NCBI GenBank assembly: GCA_017983955.1
Contig: JAGOAJ010000005.1
Coordinates: 81,664-145,663, forward strand
DNA length: 64,000 bases
Source: Burkholderiaceae bacterium
Lineage (GTDB): Bacteria > Pseudomonadota > Gammaproteobacteria > Burkholderiales > Burkholderiaceae_B
Direction: 5' to 3'
In this document: piece after piece, positions 18,672 to 27,438 of the stretch
How the letters are laid out: every line of letters starts with the position of its first letter
How positions within the stretch are numbered: position 1 is the first letter of the stretch
Program-made: the position numbers and the translations under genes
Notes under the pieces: model-generated
The model's database searches: none
What the model saw: the letters and a program-made list of their open reading frames with translations, nothing else
What the model was told of the DNA's origin: nothing

Positions 18672-19892
18672 CTACAGCTTGCAAGCAGGATCAACGGGCG
18701 GAGTGATTTTCTCGCCGTCAAAGAACTGCACTTCGGTTAGCGAGCGAATTTTGTCCTTGGCATTCATGGCCGCTGTTTTTCCCCAGGTGGGGCCTATCAG
18801 GGCCTGGTTGTCGCCTGTGCGAAAGGTCAGGGTTCCGGTGGGCGCGGGAATGCTTAACCCGGAAAGCGCCTTGGCTACTGCCTTGCCATCAGTATTGCCT
18901 GCCTTTTCCATGGCTGCCTTGATGGCGTACACAGCCACATAGCCCCCTTCGGCGTTATAGCTGGGTGGCGTGCCATAGTTTTTTTCGTAGGACGCAACAA
19001 ACTTTTTGTTCAGGTCGTTGTCGTGAGCGTCATACCAGTAACGGGTGCCCAGCCATACGCCTTCGGGCATCTGGTCGCCCAGCGCCGCAAGCACTTCAGT
19101 GGCCGCCCCCACAGTTAGCAACACTTCGAAGCCTTGCTTGAAGAATCCACGGTTATTGGCTTGGCGTATGAAGTTGACCAAGTCGCCGCCCCACAAGGAA
19201 ATTAGTACGCCATCGGGCTTGGATTCCATAACCCCATTAATAAAGGGGGTGAAGTCTTCAGCGCCAAAGCGAGGAAAGGCGGTTTCGGTCATGAGCACGG
19301 CATCGGGCGATTTTTCTTTCAGATATTTACTGAAGAATTCCCAGGACTGGTGACCGAAGGCGTAGTCCGGACCTATGGTCGTCCACTTCTTGGCGCCGGT
19401 TTTGGCTGCGATGGCTGCCGCACCCTCCATGTTCTGATGCACATTGACGCTGACCCGATAGGTATACGAGTTGCATAGCTTGCCGGTGACATCGGGCGTA
19501 GCCGCGTGGGTGATAATAAAAGGCTTACCCAATTCGGGCAGCACTGGCACCAAGCCTTGCGCCACACCAGAGCTATCCAGACCCATCAGGACATCGGACT
19601 TATCCTGGTAAACCAGCTTACGGGCCGCCTGTATGGCCACGGCAGCTTTACCCTGACCGTCTTCCAGTGTCAAAGCCAGTTGACGCCCCAAAACGCCGCC
19701 TGCGGCATTGATTTCATTCATGGCCAGCTCTATGCCCTGTTGAGCGAACTTGCCATAAGAGGCCGCGCTGCCCGACATGATGTAGATGGCACCTATGCGT
19801 ATGGGTTCCTGGGCGGCATGTGCGGGAGCAAGCGTGAATGCGCCGGCAATTGCCAATGAAAGTAAAGGCCGTTTAGCGAAGATAGTAAACAT
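18672..19892 (-). CDS. Periplasmic substrate-binding protein of Liv-type ABC transporter (system 1)
   Basis: This type 1 periplasmic binding protein of 406 residues has a signal peptide (MFTIFAKRPLLSLAIAGAFT, cleavage after AHA near residue 26). The body starts IRIGAIYIMSGSAASYGKFA and contains the hinge-type stretches found in LivJ/K and amide-binding relatives (Peripla_BP_6). A single CKL at the C-terminus is odd but not informative. The ATG has AAGGAG eight bases upstream. It is the first gene of transporter system 1. The ligand cannot be read from sequence. Confidence 0.88.
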   Translation of the reverse strand: MFTIFAKRPLLSLAIAGAFTLAPAHAAQEPIRIGAIYIMSGSAASYGKFAQQGIELAMNEINAAGGVLGRQLALTLEDGQGKAAVAIQAARKLVYQDKSDVLMGLDSSGVAQGLVPVLPELGKPFIITHAATPDVTGKLCNSYTYRVSVNVHQNMEGAAAIAAKTGAKKWTTIGPDYAFGHQSWEFFSKYLKEKSPDAVLMTETAFPRFGAEDFTPFINGVMESKPDGVLISLWGGDLVNFIRQANNRGFFKQGFEVLLTVGAATEVLAALGDQMPEGVWLGTRYWYDAHDNDLNKKFVASYEKNYGTPPSYNAEGGYVAVYAIKAAMEKAGNTDGKAVAKALSGLSIPAPTGTLTFRTGDNQALIGPTWGKTAAMNAKDKIRSLTEVQFFDGEKITPPVDPACKL

Positions 19893-20022
19893 GGGTGTTT
19901 CTCCTTGAGGAACAGTGCGCCGACAGCGTTGTCGGCATCGAATCAGGTGTTTCGAGTCTGCATGTTTGCTGCATTGCTTGCCGGATTACCCGCTGCGCGC
20001 GTCATCCGATCTAAGAAACGCA

Positions 20023-21654
20023 TCACGGCGGTCGCTCACCCGACAAGGTATCCCGCAAAATGTTTTTGCGGATTTTGCCTGTAGACGTTTTAGGCAACTC
20101 GCCGAAAACGATATGCTTGGGGGCCTTGAACGACGCCATGTGCTTTTTACAGAATGCAATGAACTCTTGTTCGCTGGTCTGTCGCGAACCCTCTTTCAAG
20201 GCAATAAACGCACAAGGAACCTCACCCCATTTGTCATCCACCATGGCCACTACCGCCGCCTCGAACACCATGGGGTGGCGGTACAAGACCTCTTCGATTT
20301 CCTGACTGGAAATATTTTCGCCTCCGGAAATAATGATGTCTTTGGAGCGGTCTTTAACTTCAACATAGCCGTCTGGATGCACAACGGCCAGATCACCCGT
20401 ATGAAACCAACCGTCCTTGAACGCTTCCCGAGTACCTGCTTCGTTTTTCAAGTAGCCCATCATGAGAGTGTTGCCGCGCAACAGCAATTCGCCCAGGGTA
20501 ACGCCATCGAAAGGCACATAGCCCTCGCCGTCCAGGCAGCCCACGCTTACACCATCAATGCCCAACAGGCCCACGCCCTGCCTGGCCATTTTCTGAGCGA
20601 GCTCATCGGGCGACAGGTCTTGCCAGCTGTCTTGCCATACGCACAAGGCTGATGGTCCGTAGGATTCAGTCAGGCCGTATAAATGCGTAATCTGAAAACC
20701 GATTTCTTGTGCACGGCTGATGACCGGACTGGGCGGCGCTGCCCCACCCAAGGCAAACTGCACTGGCGTCTTCAAGGCCAGCCCCTGTTTATGGAAATCA
20801 CCCAACAACATATTCAACACAATAGGCGCGCCGCACATATGTGTAACCTGGTGCGCGTTGATGCGCTCTAGTACCTGATCGGCCTGGACCTTGCGCAGGC
20901 AGACATGGGTTCCGCCCACCGCTGTTACTGCCCAGGGATAGCACCAGCCATTACAATGAAACATGGGCAAGGTCCACAAGTAGACCGTATCCGCCGTCAT
21001 GTTGAAGGCCATGGCGTTGCTAAGCGCAGCCAGGTAGGCACCGCGATGGTGGTAGACGACGCCCTTGGGATTGCCAGTGGTGCCCGACGTGTAGTTAAGC
21101 GCAATGGCGTCCCATTCGTCGGCCACTTTCGTCCAAGTGTAATTAGGGTCGCCACTGGCCAGCAGGCTTTCATACAGCAAGGTGGAAGACGACTGCGGCG
21201 CGTCGCCCAGCCGGGTAATGGCGACTAGCACAGGCGGCGACGCCATGGCCGCGACTACCTGCCCAACTAGTTCCTCGAATTCGGTGTCGTACAACAAGAG
21301 GCGCGATTCACCATGCTCAAGAATAAAAGCCAGCGTGCCGGCGTCCAAACGCGTGTTCAGGGCATTGAGTACAGCGCCAATCATGGGAACGGAGTAATGG
21401 CTTTCCAGCAGTTCATGCGTGTTAAAACACAGCGCTGATACCGTATCGCCCGCCCCTATGCCTAATGTATGCAACGCCGAAGCCATGCTGCAGCAGCGAC
21501 GATACAAATCGCGGTAGCTCAGGACCATGTCGTCGTCAATGGCGGCGGTCTTGTCTGGAAATATATACGCGGATCGCTGCAACAAACTAACCGGCGTCAA
21601 ACTAGAGTAATTGGCCGGCTGCTTATCCAGGCCAAGCTGATACTTACCGCTCAT
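20023..21654 (-). CDS. Acyl-CoA synthetase / AMP-dependent ligase (AlkK/DmdB-like)
   Basis: This adenylate-forming enzyme of 543 residues activates a carboxylic acid as its CoA thioester. Motifs: the P-loop-like YTSGTTGNPKG near 178-188, THLYGLTESYGPS, the GDLAV/DRSKDIIISGGENISS region and the C-terminal catalytic Lys in PKTSTGKIRKN. The overall form matches medium- or long-chain acyl-CoA ligases of the AlkK group. It lies between the two Liv transporters, 97 bp after the RidA-like gene and 130 bp before the system 1 binding protein, so it may serve either. The substrate is unknown; an aromatic or short-chain acid is possible. Confidence 0.85.
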   Translation of the reverse strand: MSGKYQLGLDKQPANYSSLTPVSLLQRSAYIFPDKTAAIDDDMVLSYRDLYRRCCSMASALHTLGIGAGDTVSALCFNTHELLESHYSVPMIGAVLNALNTRLDAGTLAFILEHGESRLLLYDTEFEELVGQVVAAMASPPVLVAITRLGDAPQSSSTLLYESLLASGDPNYTWTKVADEWDAIALNYTSGTTGNPKGVVYHHRGAYLAALSNAMAFNMTADTVYLWTLPMFHCNGWCYPWAVTAVGGTHVCLRKVQADQVLERINAHQVTHMCGAPIVLNMLLGDFHKQGLALKTPVQFALGGAAPPSPVISRAQEIGFQITHLYGLTESYGPSALCVWQDSWQDLSPDELAQKMARQGVGLLGIDGVSVGCLDGEGYVPFDGVTLGELLLRGNTLMMGYLKNEAGTREAFKDGWFHTGDLAVVHPDGYVEVKDRSKDIIISGGENISSQEIEEVLYRHPMVFEAAVVAMVDDKWGEVPCAFIALKEGSRQTSEQEFIAFCKKHMASFKAPKHIVFGELPKTSTGKIRKNILRDTLSGERPP

Positions 21655-21751
21655 GCAAATACCTCATTTTTCCAGACATTTCGGGTTGGTAATAGCAAGC
21701 TTGACCTGTGTCAGTAACAAAAGCAATCGTGCAAAACCCCACAACACGACA

Positions 21752-22144
21752 TTAATTAGCTTTGAACGCTACGGCTTCAACTTCGACCTTCCATTCGGCA
21801 CGCGCCAAAGCGTTAACAACCACTAACGTGGCCGCCGGACGCGCGTCCTGAAGGTACTGTAAGCGCACCGGCGCCAGTAAGGGCACATCAGCGGCATCGA
21901 CTATATAGGTGACGACCTTAACAAGATGCGAGCTATCCATACCCGCTTCGTTCAGCACATGAATCAGGTTCTGCCAGGCAAGGTCAGCTTGCTCGGAAAA
22001 AGACCCGCCCAACAAACCATCCTGGGTCATGCCTATTTGCCCCGCAATATGCAGCCATGCACCCGAACCCTGGGTCAAAATTCCCTGGCTATAGGGTCCA
22101 ACAGGCAAACATACTTTTTCAGGGTTCAATATTTTTTGTGACAT
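21752..22144 (-). CDS. RidA/YjgF-family protein (imine/enamine deaminase-like)
   Basis: The 130-residue protein shows the RidA pattern: PVGPYSQGI (15-22), AGQIGMT, NLIHVLNEAGMDSSHLVKVV and the C-terminal ARPAATLVVV with R102 in the position of the catalytic arginine, followed by VEVEA with the conserved Glu. RidA proteins hydrolyse reactive enamines or imines, and subfamilies take part in breakdown of nitrogen compounds (for example RutC). It lies 18 bp after the hydrolase gene, in the AT-richer accessory operon, so a dedicated role on an imine intermediate is more likely than general housekeeping. This last point is inference. Confidence 0.85.
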   Translation of the reverse strand: MSQKILNPEKVCLPVGPYSQGILTQGSGAWLHIAGQIGMTQDGLLGGSFSEQADLAWQNLIHVLNEAGMDSSHLVKVVTYIVDAADVPLLAPVRLQYLQDARPAATLVVVNALARAEWKVEVEAVAFKAN

Positions 22145-22162
22145 TTTTAATTTTCCAATAAT

Positions 22163-23053
22163 TTATTTAGACTGAAGCTTGAATAGCTCTAAGACTTTAT
22201 TAAACAGATGGTTAGACGGGTCAAACATTGCCGAGAAATCAGCCAGCAAATCAAAATGATTTCTTTGTGGAACAGTAATATTTTCTATATTATGACCATA
22301 TTTTTTCAATGCCAAAAAGAAATCTAAGCTTTGATTTAAAAACCCTGATGTTTCATTGCCACCAGCGGCTAAAACCATAGGAACCTCAAAAAACTCGTCA
22401 CTGTGGAAGCCAAGATTTTTAGCTTCATTTTTTGACATATTAAGATCTAAATTAATGCTAGTTAAAAGCAACGGCTCAAGATCAAACAAAGAACTCAACC
22501 CGACATAGCCAATCACTTTATCCTGTAGTTCTGGCATAACATTTCTGCATATCATTTTTGCAGCCATATGACCACCAGCAGAATGGCCTGAGATAATAAT
22601 TTTATTATCATCATAATTCCAGAAATCACCATTTCTGGATAGCCAGGAAACAGACTCGGCTACCTCAGTCACTATCTCGCTAACTGTCGCTTTAGGCGCC
22701 AAGTTATAGTTCGGAATAGCTACAGCTATGCCTCTTGATACGTACTCATCTGCAATAAATGAAAAAATACTTTTATCTAAAGCCCGCCAGTAGCCGCCAT
22801 GAATAAATATCAACAATGGTGATGGTTCGTTTGATTCAGGAATAAACAAATCAAGCAAGCTTGTCTCGTTTTTACCATAAGGGACATCTAGTTTCGCATA
22901 ATTTCTGGCACGCGTAATCACGCTTCTTTCTGCATAATCACGATATACTTCTGTGCGCTCTGGGTGCCTAATACGCAGATTATATTCAGCCTCAAAGGAT
23001 GGATCAATAAAATCATCCTGAATGGCATCTATACTAAAATCAACATTACTCAT
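22163..23053 (-). CDS. Alpha/beta hydrolase, arylformamidase (kynurenine formamidase)-like
   Basis: The 296-residue enzyme starts at 23053 (MSNVDFSIDAIQDDF), one base after the livF stop. The oxyanion motif HGGYW (85-89), nucleophile motif GHSAGG with S158, an acidic residue E234 in GGNETSGFLNQS and H266 in PQRNHFD form a complete triad in the order used by KynB-like arylformamidases and related esterases. It probably hydrolyses an amide or ester product of the pathway served by the upstream transporter and diiron proteins. Codon use is AT-rich like its upstream neighbours. No kynurenine genes are nearby, so the true substrate is open. Confidence 0.82.
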   Translation of the reverse strand: MSNVDFSIDAIQDDFIDPSFEAEYNLRIRHPERTEVYRDYAERSVITRARNYAKLDVPYGKNETSLLDLFIPESNEPSPLLIFIHGGYWRALDKSIFSFIADEYVSRGIAVAIPNYNLAPKATVSEIVTEVAESVSWLSRNGDFWNYDDNKIIISGHSAGGHMAAKMICRNVMPELQDKVIGYVGLSSLFDLEPLLLTSINLDLNMSKNEAKNLGFHSDEFFEVPMVLAAGGNETSGFLNQSLDFFLALKKYGHNIENITVPQRNHFDLLADFSAMFDPSNHLFNKVLELFKLQSK

Positions 23054-23054
23054 T

Positions 23055-23768
23055 TCAAACTCCCAAATAGGCTGATTTAACACGAGAGTCTGCGCGCAAA
23101 TAGTCTGCTTCCCCAGAAAACAAAACGGTTCCATCTTGGATTATGTAGCCATAATCAGCGACATTCAATGTTGACATAGCATTCTGTTCAGCGATCAGTA
23201 GCGTCAACCCTTCTTTTTGTAAATTTTTTATTGATGAGAATATATCCTTTACTACCAGGGGCGCTAAACCCATTGATGGCTCATCCAGCATTAAGAATCT
23301 GGGACTGCTCATCAAGGCTCGTCCAATAGCCAACATCTGCTGCTCTCCGCCGGAAAGCGTACCTGCCGCCTGATTAGAACGCTCGGCCAAACGTGGAAAA
23401 AGGTTAAGGACGTGGTCCATGTTGCGCCTGAATTCAGAGTTGCGACGACTACGCAATAAAGAATACCCGCCCATCTCCAGATTATCCTTAACGGATAAAG
23501 GGGAGAAAACCCGCCTGCCCTCGGGAACCTGAACAATTCCCCTAGCAACAATCTTATCGGGTGACAACGTAGTAATGGACTCACCCTCGAAACGGATCTC
23601 TCCGCGGATGGGACGCAATAAACCATTGACGCTACGCATCGTTGTGGACTTGCCGGCGCCATTAGCACCTAATAAACAAATGATTTTCCCTAGAGGTACG
23701 CGTAACGACAAGCTACGCAGCACATCACCTGCACCATAAGAGGCACACAACCCATCGATTTCAAGCAT
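23055..23768 (-). CDS. livF: Liv-type ABC transporter ATP-binding protein LivF (system 2)
   Basis: The 237-residue ATPase has Walker A GANGAGKS near 34-41, signature LSGGEQQMLAIGRALM, Walker B FLMLDEPSMGLAP and the LivF-type C-terminus. It overlaps livG of the same system by eight bases and ends one base before the hydrolase start. It is clearly a different copy from the system 1 LivF at 15309, with lower GC content. Confidence 0.9.
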   Translation of the reverse strand: MLEIDGLCASYGAGDVLRSLSLRVPLGKIICLLGANGAGKSTTMRSVNGLLRPIRGEIRFEGESITTLSPDKIVARGIVQVPEGRRVFSPLSVKDNLEMGGYSLLRSRRNSEFRRNMDHVLNLFPRLAERSNQAAGTLSGGEQQMLAIGRALMSSPRFLMLDEPSMGLAPLVVKDIFSSIKNLQKEGLTLLIAEQNAMSTLNVADYGYIIQDGTVLFSGEADYLRADSRVKSAYLGV

Positions 23769-24537
23769 TTTCCGTGTCCTCGCCTAAGTAAGCCTTCAAG
23801 ACCTCCGGGTCACTACGCATCGCCTGGGCTGTGCCTTCTCCAATTTTCTTACCGTAATTCAGCACAACGATATCGTCACATAACTGCATAACAAAATTCA
23901 TATTGTGTTCAACCAATAGAACGCTGATTCCTTCCCGATTGATATCCCTGATGACGTCAGAAACATGAGCCACTTCAGCATGAGGAACCCCTGCTACCGG
24001 CTCGTCCAGCAACAGCAAGTCGGGACCAGAAGCTAATGCACGTGCTATTTCAAGGATTTTTGCTTCACCAAAGCTCAAGTTTTCTGCAATCGTATATGCC
24101 TGCTTTGCCAATCCTAAAAGCTCTAGCTTTTCGTAGGCAATTGCACGTATTTTCTTTTCTTCAGAGCGTTGCAAGGGCGAAGAAAACATTGCGCCCAAAA
24201 AACCAGATCGAAAGCGGGAATGACAACCTACCATGACGTTTTCCAGCACTGTCAAATTATTAAATATTTGCAGATTTTGAAATGTACGAGCCAAACCAAG
24301 ATTTACTCGCTGAAAAGAAGGCAGTTTATGAATTTCATGATTATTCAGTTTAATAGTGCCAGTCATGGGGGAAAGCACACCCGCTATGATATTAAACATC
24401 GTGCTTTTTCCAGCACCGTTAGGTCCTATCAATCCCTTTATTTCACCTTTTTTCATGTTAAAAGAAAGATCTGACAATGCTGCCAATCCACCAAAGCTTA
24501 AGCCGATATTTTTTACTTCTAATATATTATCAACCAT
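23761..24537 (-). CDS. livG: Liv-type ABC transporter ATP-binding protein LivG (system 2)
   Basis: The 258-residue ATPase has Walker A GPNGAGKS, the Q-loop LARTFQNLQIFNNLTVLENV, signature LSFGEAKILEIARALASGP and Walker B LLLLDEPVAGVPHAE, a LivG pattern. It overlaps livM and livF by eight bases each, so the whole set is translationally coupled. Confidence 0.9.
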   Translation of the reverse strand: MVDNILEVKNIGLSFGGLAALSDLSFNMKKGEIKGLIGPNGAGKSTMFNIIAGVLSPMTGTIKLNNHEIHKLPSFQRVNLGLARTFQNLQIFNNLTVLENVMVGCHSRFRSGFLGAMFSSPLQRSEEKKIRAIAYEKLELLGLAKQAYTIAENLSFGEAKILEIARALASGPDLLLLDEPVAGVPHAEVAHVSDVIRDINREGISVLLVEHNMNFVMQLCDDIVVLNYGKKIGEGTAQAMRSDPEVLKAYLGEDTENA

Positions 24538-25540
24538 TTTTTGCCTCTACTTTTTGCAACAGCTCAGAATGATTATTTTTCTTACTTTTTGGAAACCTTA
24601 TCTTTTTGAAAATCGCTGCAATACCACCTGGATAAAACATTAAAACAATAATCATGCTAAAGCCAAATATGAATAGCTCCAGGTCATGAAATGAGCGCAG
24701 CAATTCTGGTACTACAGTAAAAACGATCGCGCCGAAAAATGGGCCCCAGTAACTACCCCAACCTCCTAGTGCGACCATCATTACCAACATCACTGATGTA
24801 AAAAACCCAAAGGTTTCTGGCGAGGCAAATTGATTATAGTGAGTATATAAAGCACCGGATAATGCCGCTATCGATGCCGACAAAACAAAAACCTTCACCT
24901 TCATCATATAGGTATTAACACCTAAGCTGGCTGCCCCTATTTCACTAGTGGCCACACTAGTCATAGCACGCCCGACTCTGGAGTTAACCAAGTTGAATAT
25001 TACCCACATAACCAATAGTGATACTGCCCAGGCAACATAAAAAAATGATTTATTACTTTCAAATGACAACCCGAAAAGCGTGATCGGGGGTATACCGGAT
25101 AACCCGTTAGGACCTCCGGTAATGTCCACTAACTCTACAAATAATACAGATAAAATGACACCAAATCCAAGTGTTGCCATCGCCAGGTAATGCCCCCTAA
25201 GCCTTAAGGTAGGCAGGGCTACTATTAACGATGAAAGCGCTGCTATGGCCACCGCACTAAACACACCAAAAACCACTGGAAAGCCATACTTAGCGGATAT
25301 AACACCACTAACATAAGCACCTAAACCAAAAAACCCACCGTGACACAAAGATATTTGGCCACAATATCCCATAACCAGGTTCAAACTAGAAATAAGCATA
25401 ATATTTATGCAAAACATTATTCCTAGACTTGTAATATACCCATTGGGCGAAACCCATGGAAATATCAAAAAAACCAACCACATAAGAAATAGAAGACGTA
25501 GCGTGGATTTGTTACCCATCTGCTGATTCATATCGTTCAT
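24530..25540 (-). CDS. livM: Liv-type ABC transporter permease LivM (system 2)
   Basis: The 336-residue membrane protein has LivM hallmarks LNLVMGYCGQISLCHGGFFGL and the coupling-loop region NSRVGRAMTSVATSEIGAAS. About nine hydrophobic segments are visible. A Lys-rich C-terminal tail (KKIRFPKSKKNNH) extends into the cytoplasm. The first codons include two possible ATG starts (25540 and a few codons in); neither has a strong ribosome site. It lies 59 bp after livH. Confidence 0.88.
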   Translation of the reverse strand: MNDMNQQMGNKSTLRLLFLMWLVFLIFPWVSPNGYITSLGIMFCINIMLISSLNLVMGYCGQISLCHGGFFGLGAYVSGVISAKYGFPVVFGVFSAVAIAALSSLIVALPTLRLRGHYLAMATLGFGVILSVLFVELVDITGGPNGLSGIPPITLFGLSFESNKSFFYVAWAVSLLVMWVIFNLVNSRVGRAMTSVATSEIGAASLGVNTYMMKVKVFVLSASIAALSGALYTHYNQFASPETFGFFTSVMLVMMVALGGWGSYWGPFFGAIVFTVVPELLRSFHDLELFIFGFSMIIVLMFYPGGIAAIFKKIRFPKSKKNNHSELLQKVEAKNG

Positions 25541-25599
25541 CCAGTGAATTTTAAAAAAGCAATTAAAATGAAGAAATAAAAAAACAACATTTAATTACG

Positions 25600-26484
25600 T
25601 CAAACCTTCGTAACGTCTGCTTTTCCTAATATTCCTTTTGGCCGCAAGAACAACACAAGCAACAGCAAGACAAAAGAGACGGCCTCTTTGAAATGGGATG
25701 AAATCAAACCTCCGGCAAGCGACTCGACTATCCCTAACAACAGCCCCCCCAGAAGTGCACCATGCAAGCTACCCAAGCCGCCTAACATTGCGGCGCTAAA
25801 CCCCTTGAATCCCAGCAAAGTGCCTTGGTCAAAAGAAGTTAATGTCAGCGGCGTAATAGCAACACCGGCCAAACCACCCGCCAGAGCGGCAAAAACAAAT
25901 GCCCACATTACCGTCCGCTTCACATTGATGCCCACCAATGCTGCGGCTTCACGGTCAACTGCAGTAGTTCGCATTGCCTTTCCAAGCAGGGTCTTTTCAA
26001 AGAAGAATTGCGTAAACAGCATGAACAACAATGCAATGCCAAATACCCATATGCTTTGTGGCTGAATGCTTACATCACCGATAGCAACCGAAGCATCCCC
26101 GGATAACGCGGGATAGCCCATGGGCGTTTTCCCCAGCGTCAGCATCACCAGACTTTTCGTACAAATAGCCAACCCGATACTTAACAAAGTAATTAACATC
26201 GGCGTAGGCTTTTTCAACGGATTAATGATCAAACGCTCAGAGAGCCCTCCGACCATACCCACCACTACGATAGCTATCAAACAAGCAGCCCAAACAGGCA
26301 AGGCTTCGGCGGCATAAATTGTTGCCGCAACCATACCCCCCATCATTACCCATTCACCTTGGGCAAAGTTTATTGAGTCTGTACTTTTAAAGATAACGTT
26401 AAAACCTACAGCCACAATGGCATACATGCTGCCAGTCGTAATGCCTGCTATTAGTAGTTGAAGAACCTGCACTGAGACACTCAT
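25600..26484 (-). CDS. livH: Liv-type ABC transporter permease LivH (system 2)
   Basis: The 294-residue membrane protein begins MSVSVQVLQLLIAGITTGSM and has the LivH features VGFNVIFKSTDSINFAQGEW and GKAMRTTAVDREAAALVGIN (coupling loop). The ATG has GAGGT seven bases upstream. It follows the second ferritin-like gene by 35 bp and so sits in the same operon as the diiron proteins, tying them to the transporter. Confidence 0.9.
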   Translation of the reverse strand: MSVSVQVLQLLIAGITTGSMYAIVAVGFNVIFKSTDSINFAQGEWVMMGGMVAATIYAAEALPVWAACLIAIVVVGMVGGLSERLIINPLKKPTPMLITLLSIGLAICTKSLVMLTLGKTPMGYPALSGDASVAIGDVSIQPQSIWVFGIALLFMLFTQFFFEKTLLGKAMRTTAVDREAAALVGINVKRTVMWAFVFAALAGGLAGVAITPLTLTSFDQGTLLGFKGFSAAMLGGLGSLHGALLGGLLLGIVESLAGGLISSHFKEAVSFVLLLLVLFLRPKGILGKADVTKV

Positions 26485-26519
26485 ACCAACCTCGTCTTTT
26501 TGCGCGCATTACACGGCGG

Positions 26520-27425
26520 TTAAAGTGTTCCTAATTCAGGATGAGTCAACTCAGCCAAGGGGATACCAATATTCCTTAGGTCTTCTCGCAGCTGGGTAAT
26601 GTAGGTTTTAAAGACCACTGCCTCAGTTGCCTGCGTAACAGCACCTAAACCAGCCTTTGCTGTAATGTCAGCAGCTTGCGCTTCCTGCCCCTGAGGATCG
26701 CCAAGCCAAGCACAGTGATAGCCATTTAGCTCTATGTCTTGTAAATAGCTATGCACGCCACTCCCGACCGCCACACATTGCTCTGGGCTCCATTGCGCAG
26801 CGCGCTTAGTCATATATAACCAGGCAAAGCTCACATTTCGTTGCTTTGCTTTGACGCTTTTCGTTAGAATTTGCTTCGCTACTGGTTCAGTAGTGCCAGC
26901 CAAATAAGCTTCAAAAAGTGCCAACTCCAGGCCGTCCTCGGCAACGGAATAAACCGCAAACAAAACATCCACATTCTGTTCTGCGTCTAATACGTGGCGA
27001 TGACGATATTGATTAAAAATTTTCTCGGTGGCCGCTAAGGGGGAACTGTCTACGTAACCACCCAGAGCCTGGGCATAGCGGTGATAACAGTCAATTTGCC
27101 ATGCCTCTTCTGTATTACGAACCGTCAGAAAGTACTTAGGGTCTGCCTCACGGCCCAACTCTAAACACAACCTAACCAACAGTGCTGGGGTTTCACACAG
27201 ACCTGCGTACTCGACCCAGGCCCGACGACTCCAGGTCAACCGGGCAGCCTCTAGTATGTCTGCGTCGTATTTGCCAAGATCCAACGTCTTCCAAAGTATG
27301 TCTACCTCTGGATTCCAGCGCTCTTGTTTGCCGCAGTCATAAAGCTCGCGTATAGGCGTAATAGTCTCTGTCAGGCTGACTGGGAAACGGCGTTCATCTA
27401 GTATTTTTGTTGTCGTTGCTTGCAC
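26520..27425 (-). CDS. Ferritin-like paralog with lost diiron ligands (predicted non-catalytic partner subunit)
   Basis: The 301-residue protein starts with GTG at 27425 (AGGAGC six bases upstream). It aligns along its whole length with its upstream neighbour: WNPEVDILW vs WDPRVDIDW, WSRRAWVEY vs WSRRAWSEY, ELNGYHCAWL vs ELNGYHSPWL. In the neighbour the four-helix diiron ligands are complete; here only the Glu residues at 78, 107 and 163 remain. The EXXH His is Q110, and the second EXXH is replaced by K194 and N197. This is the pattern of a catalytic/structural subunit pair, as in the alpha and beta subunits of bacterial multicomponent monooxygenases. No exact family name is claimed. Confidence 0.7.
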   Translation of the reverse strand: MQATTTKILDERRFPVSLTETITPIRELYDCGKQERWNPEVDILWKTLDLGKYDADILEAARLTWSRRAWVEYAGLCETPALLVRLCLELGREADPKYFLTVRNTEEAWQIDCYHRYAQALGGYVDSSPLAATEKIFNQYRHRHVLDAEQNVDVLFAVYSVAEDGLELALFEAYLAGTTEPVAKQILTKSVKAKQRNVSFAWLYMTKRAAQWSPEQCVAVGSGVHSYLQDIELNGYHCAWLGDPQGQEAQAADITAKAGLGAVTQATEAVVFKTYITQLREDLRNIGIPLAELTHPELGTL

Positions 27426-27438
27426 GGTTTGCTCCTAG

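Noticed and set aside
19919-19936. GCCGACA/TGTCGGC hairpin between the acyl-CoA ligase and the system 1 binding protein as a terminator
   Set aside because: The 7-bp stem is perfect, but there is no U-tract on either strand; its role cannot be told.
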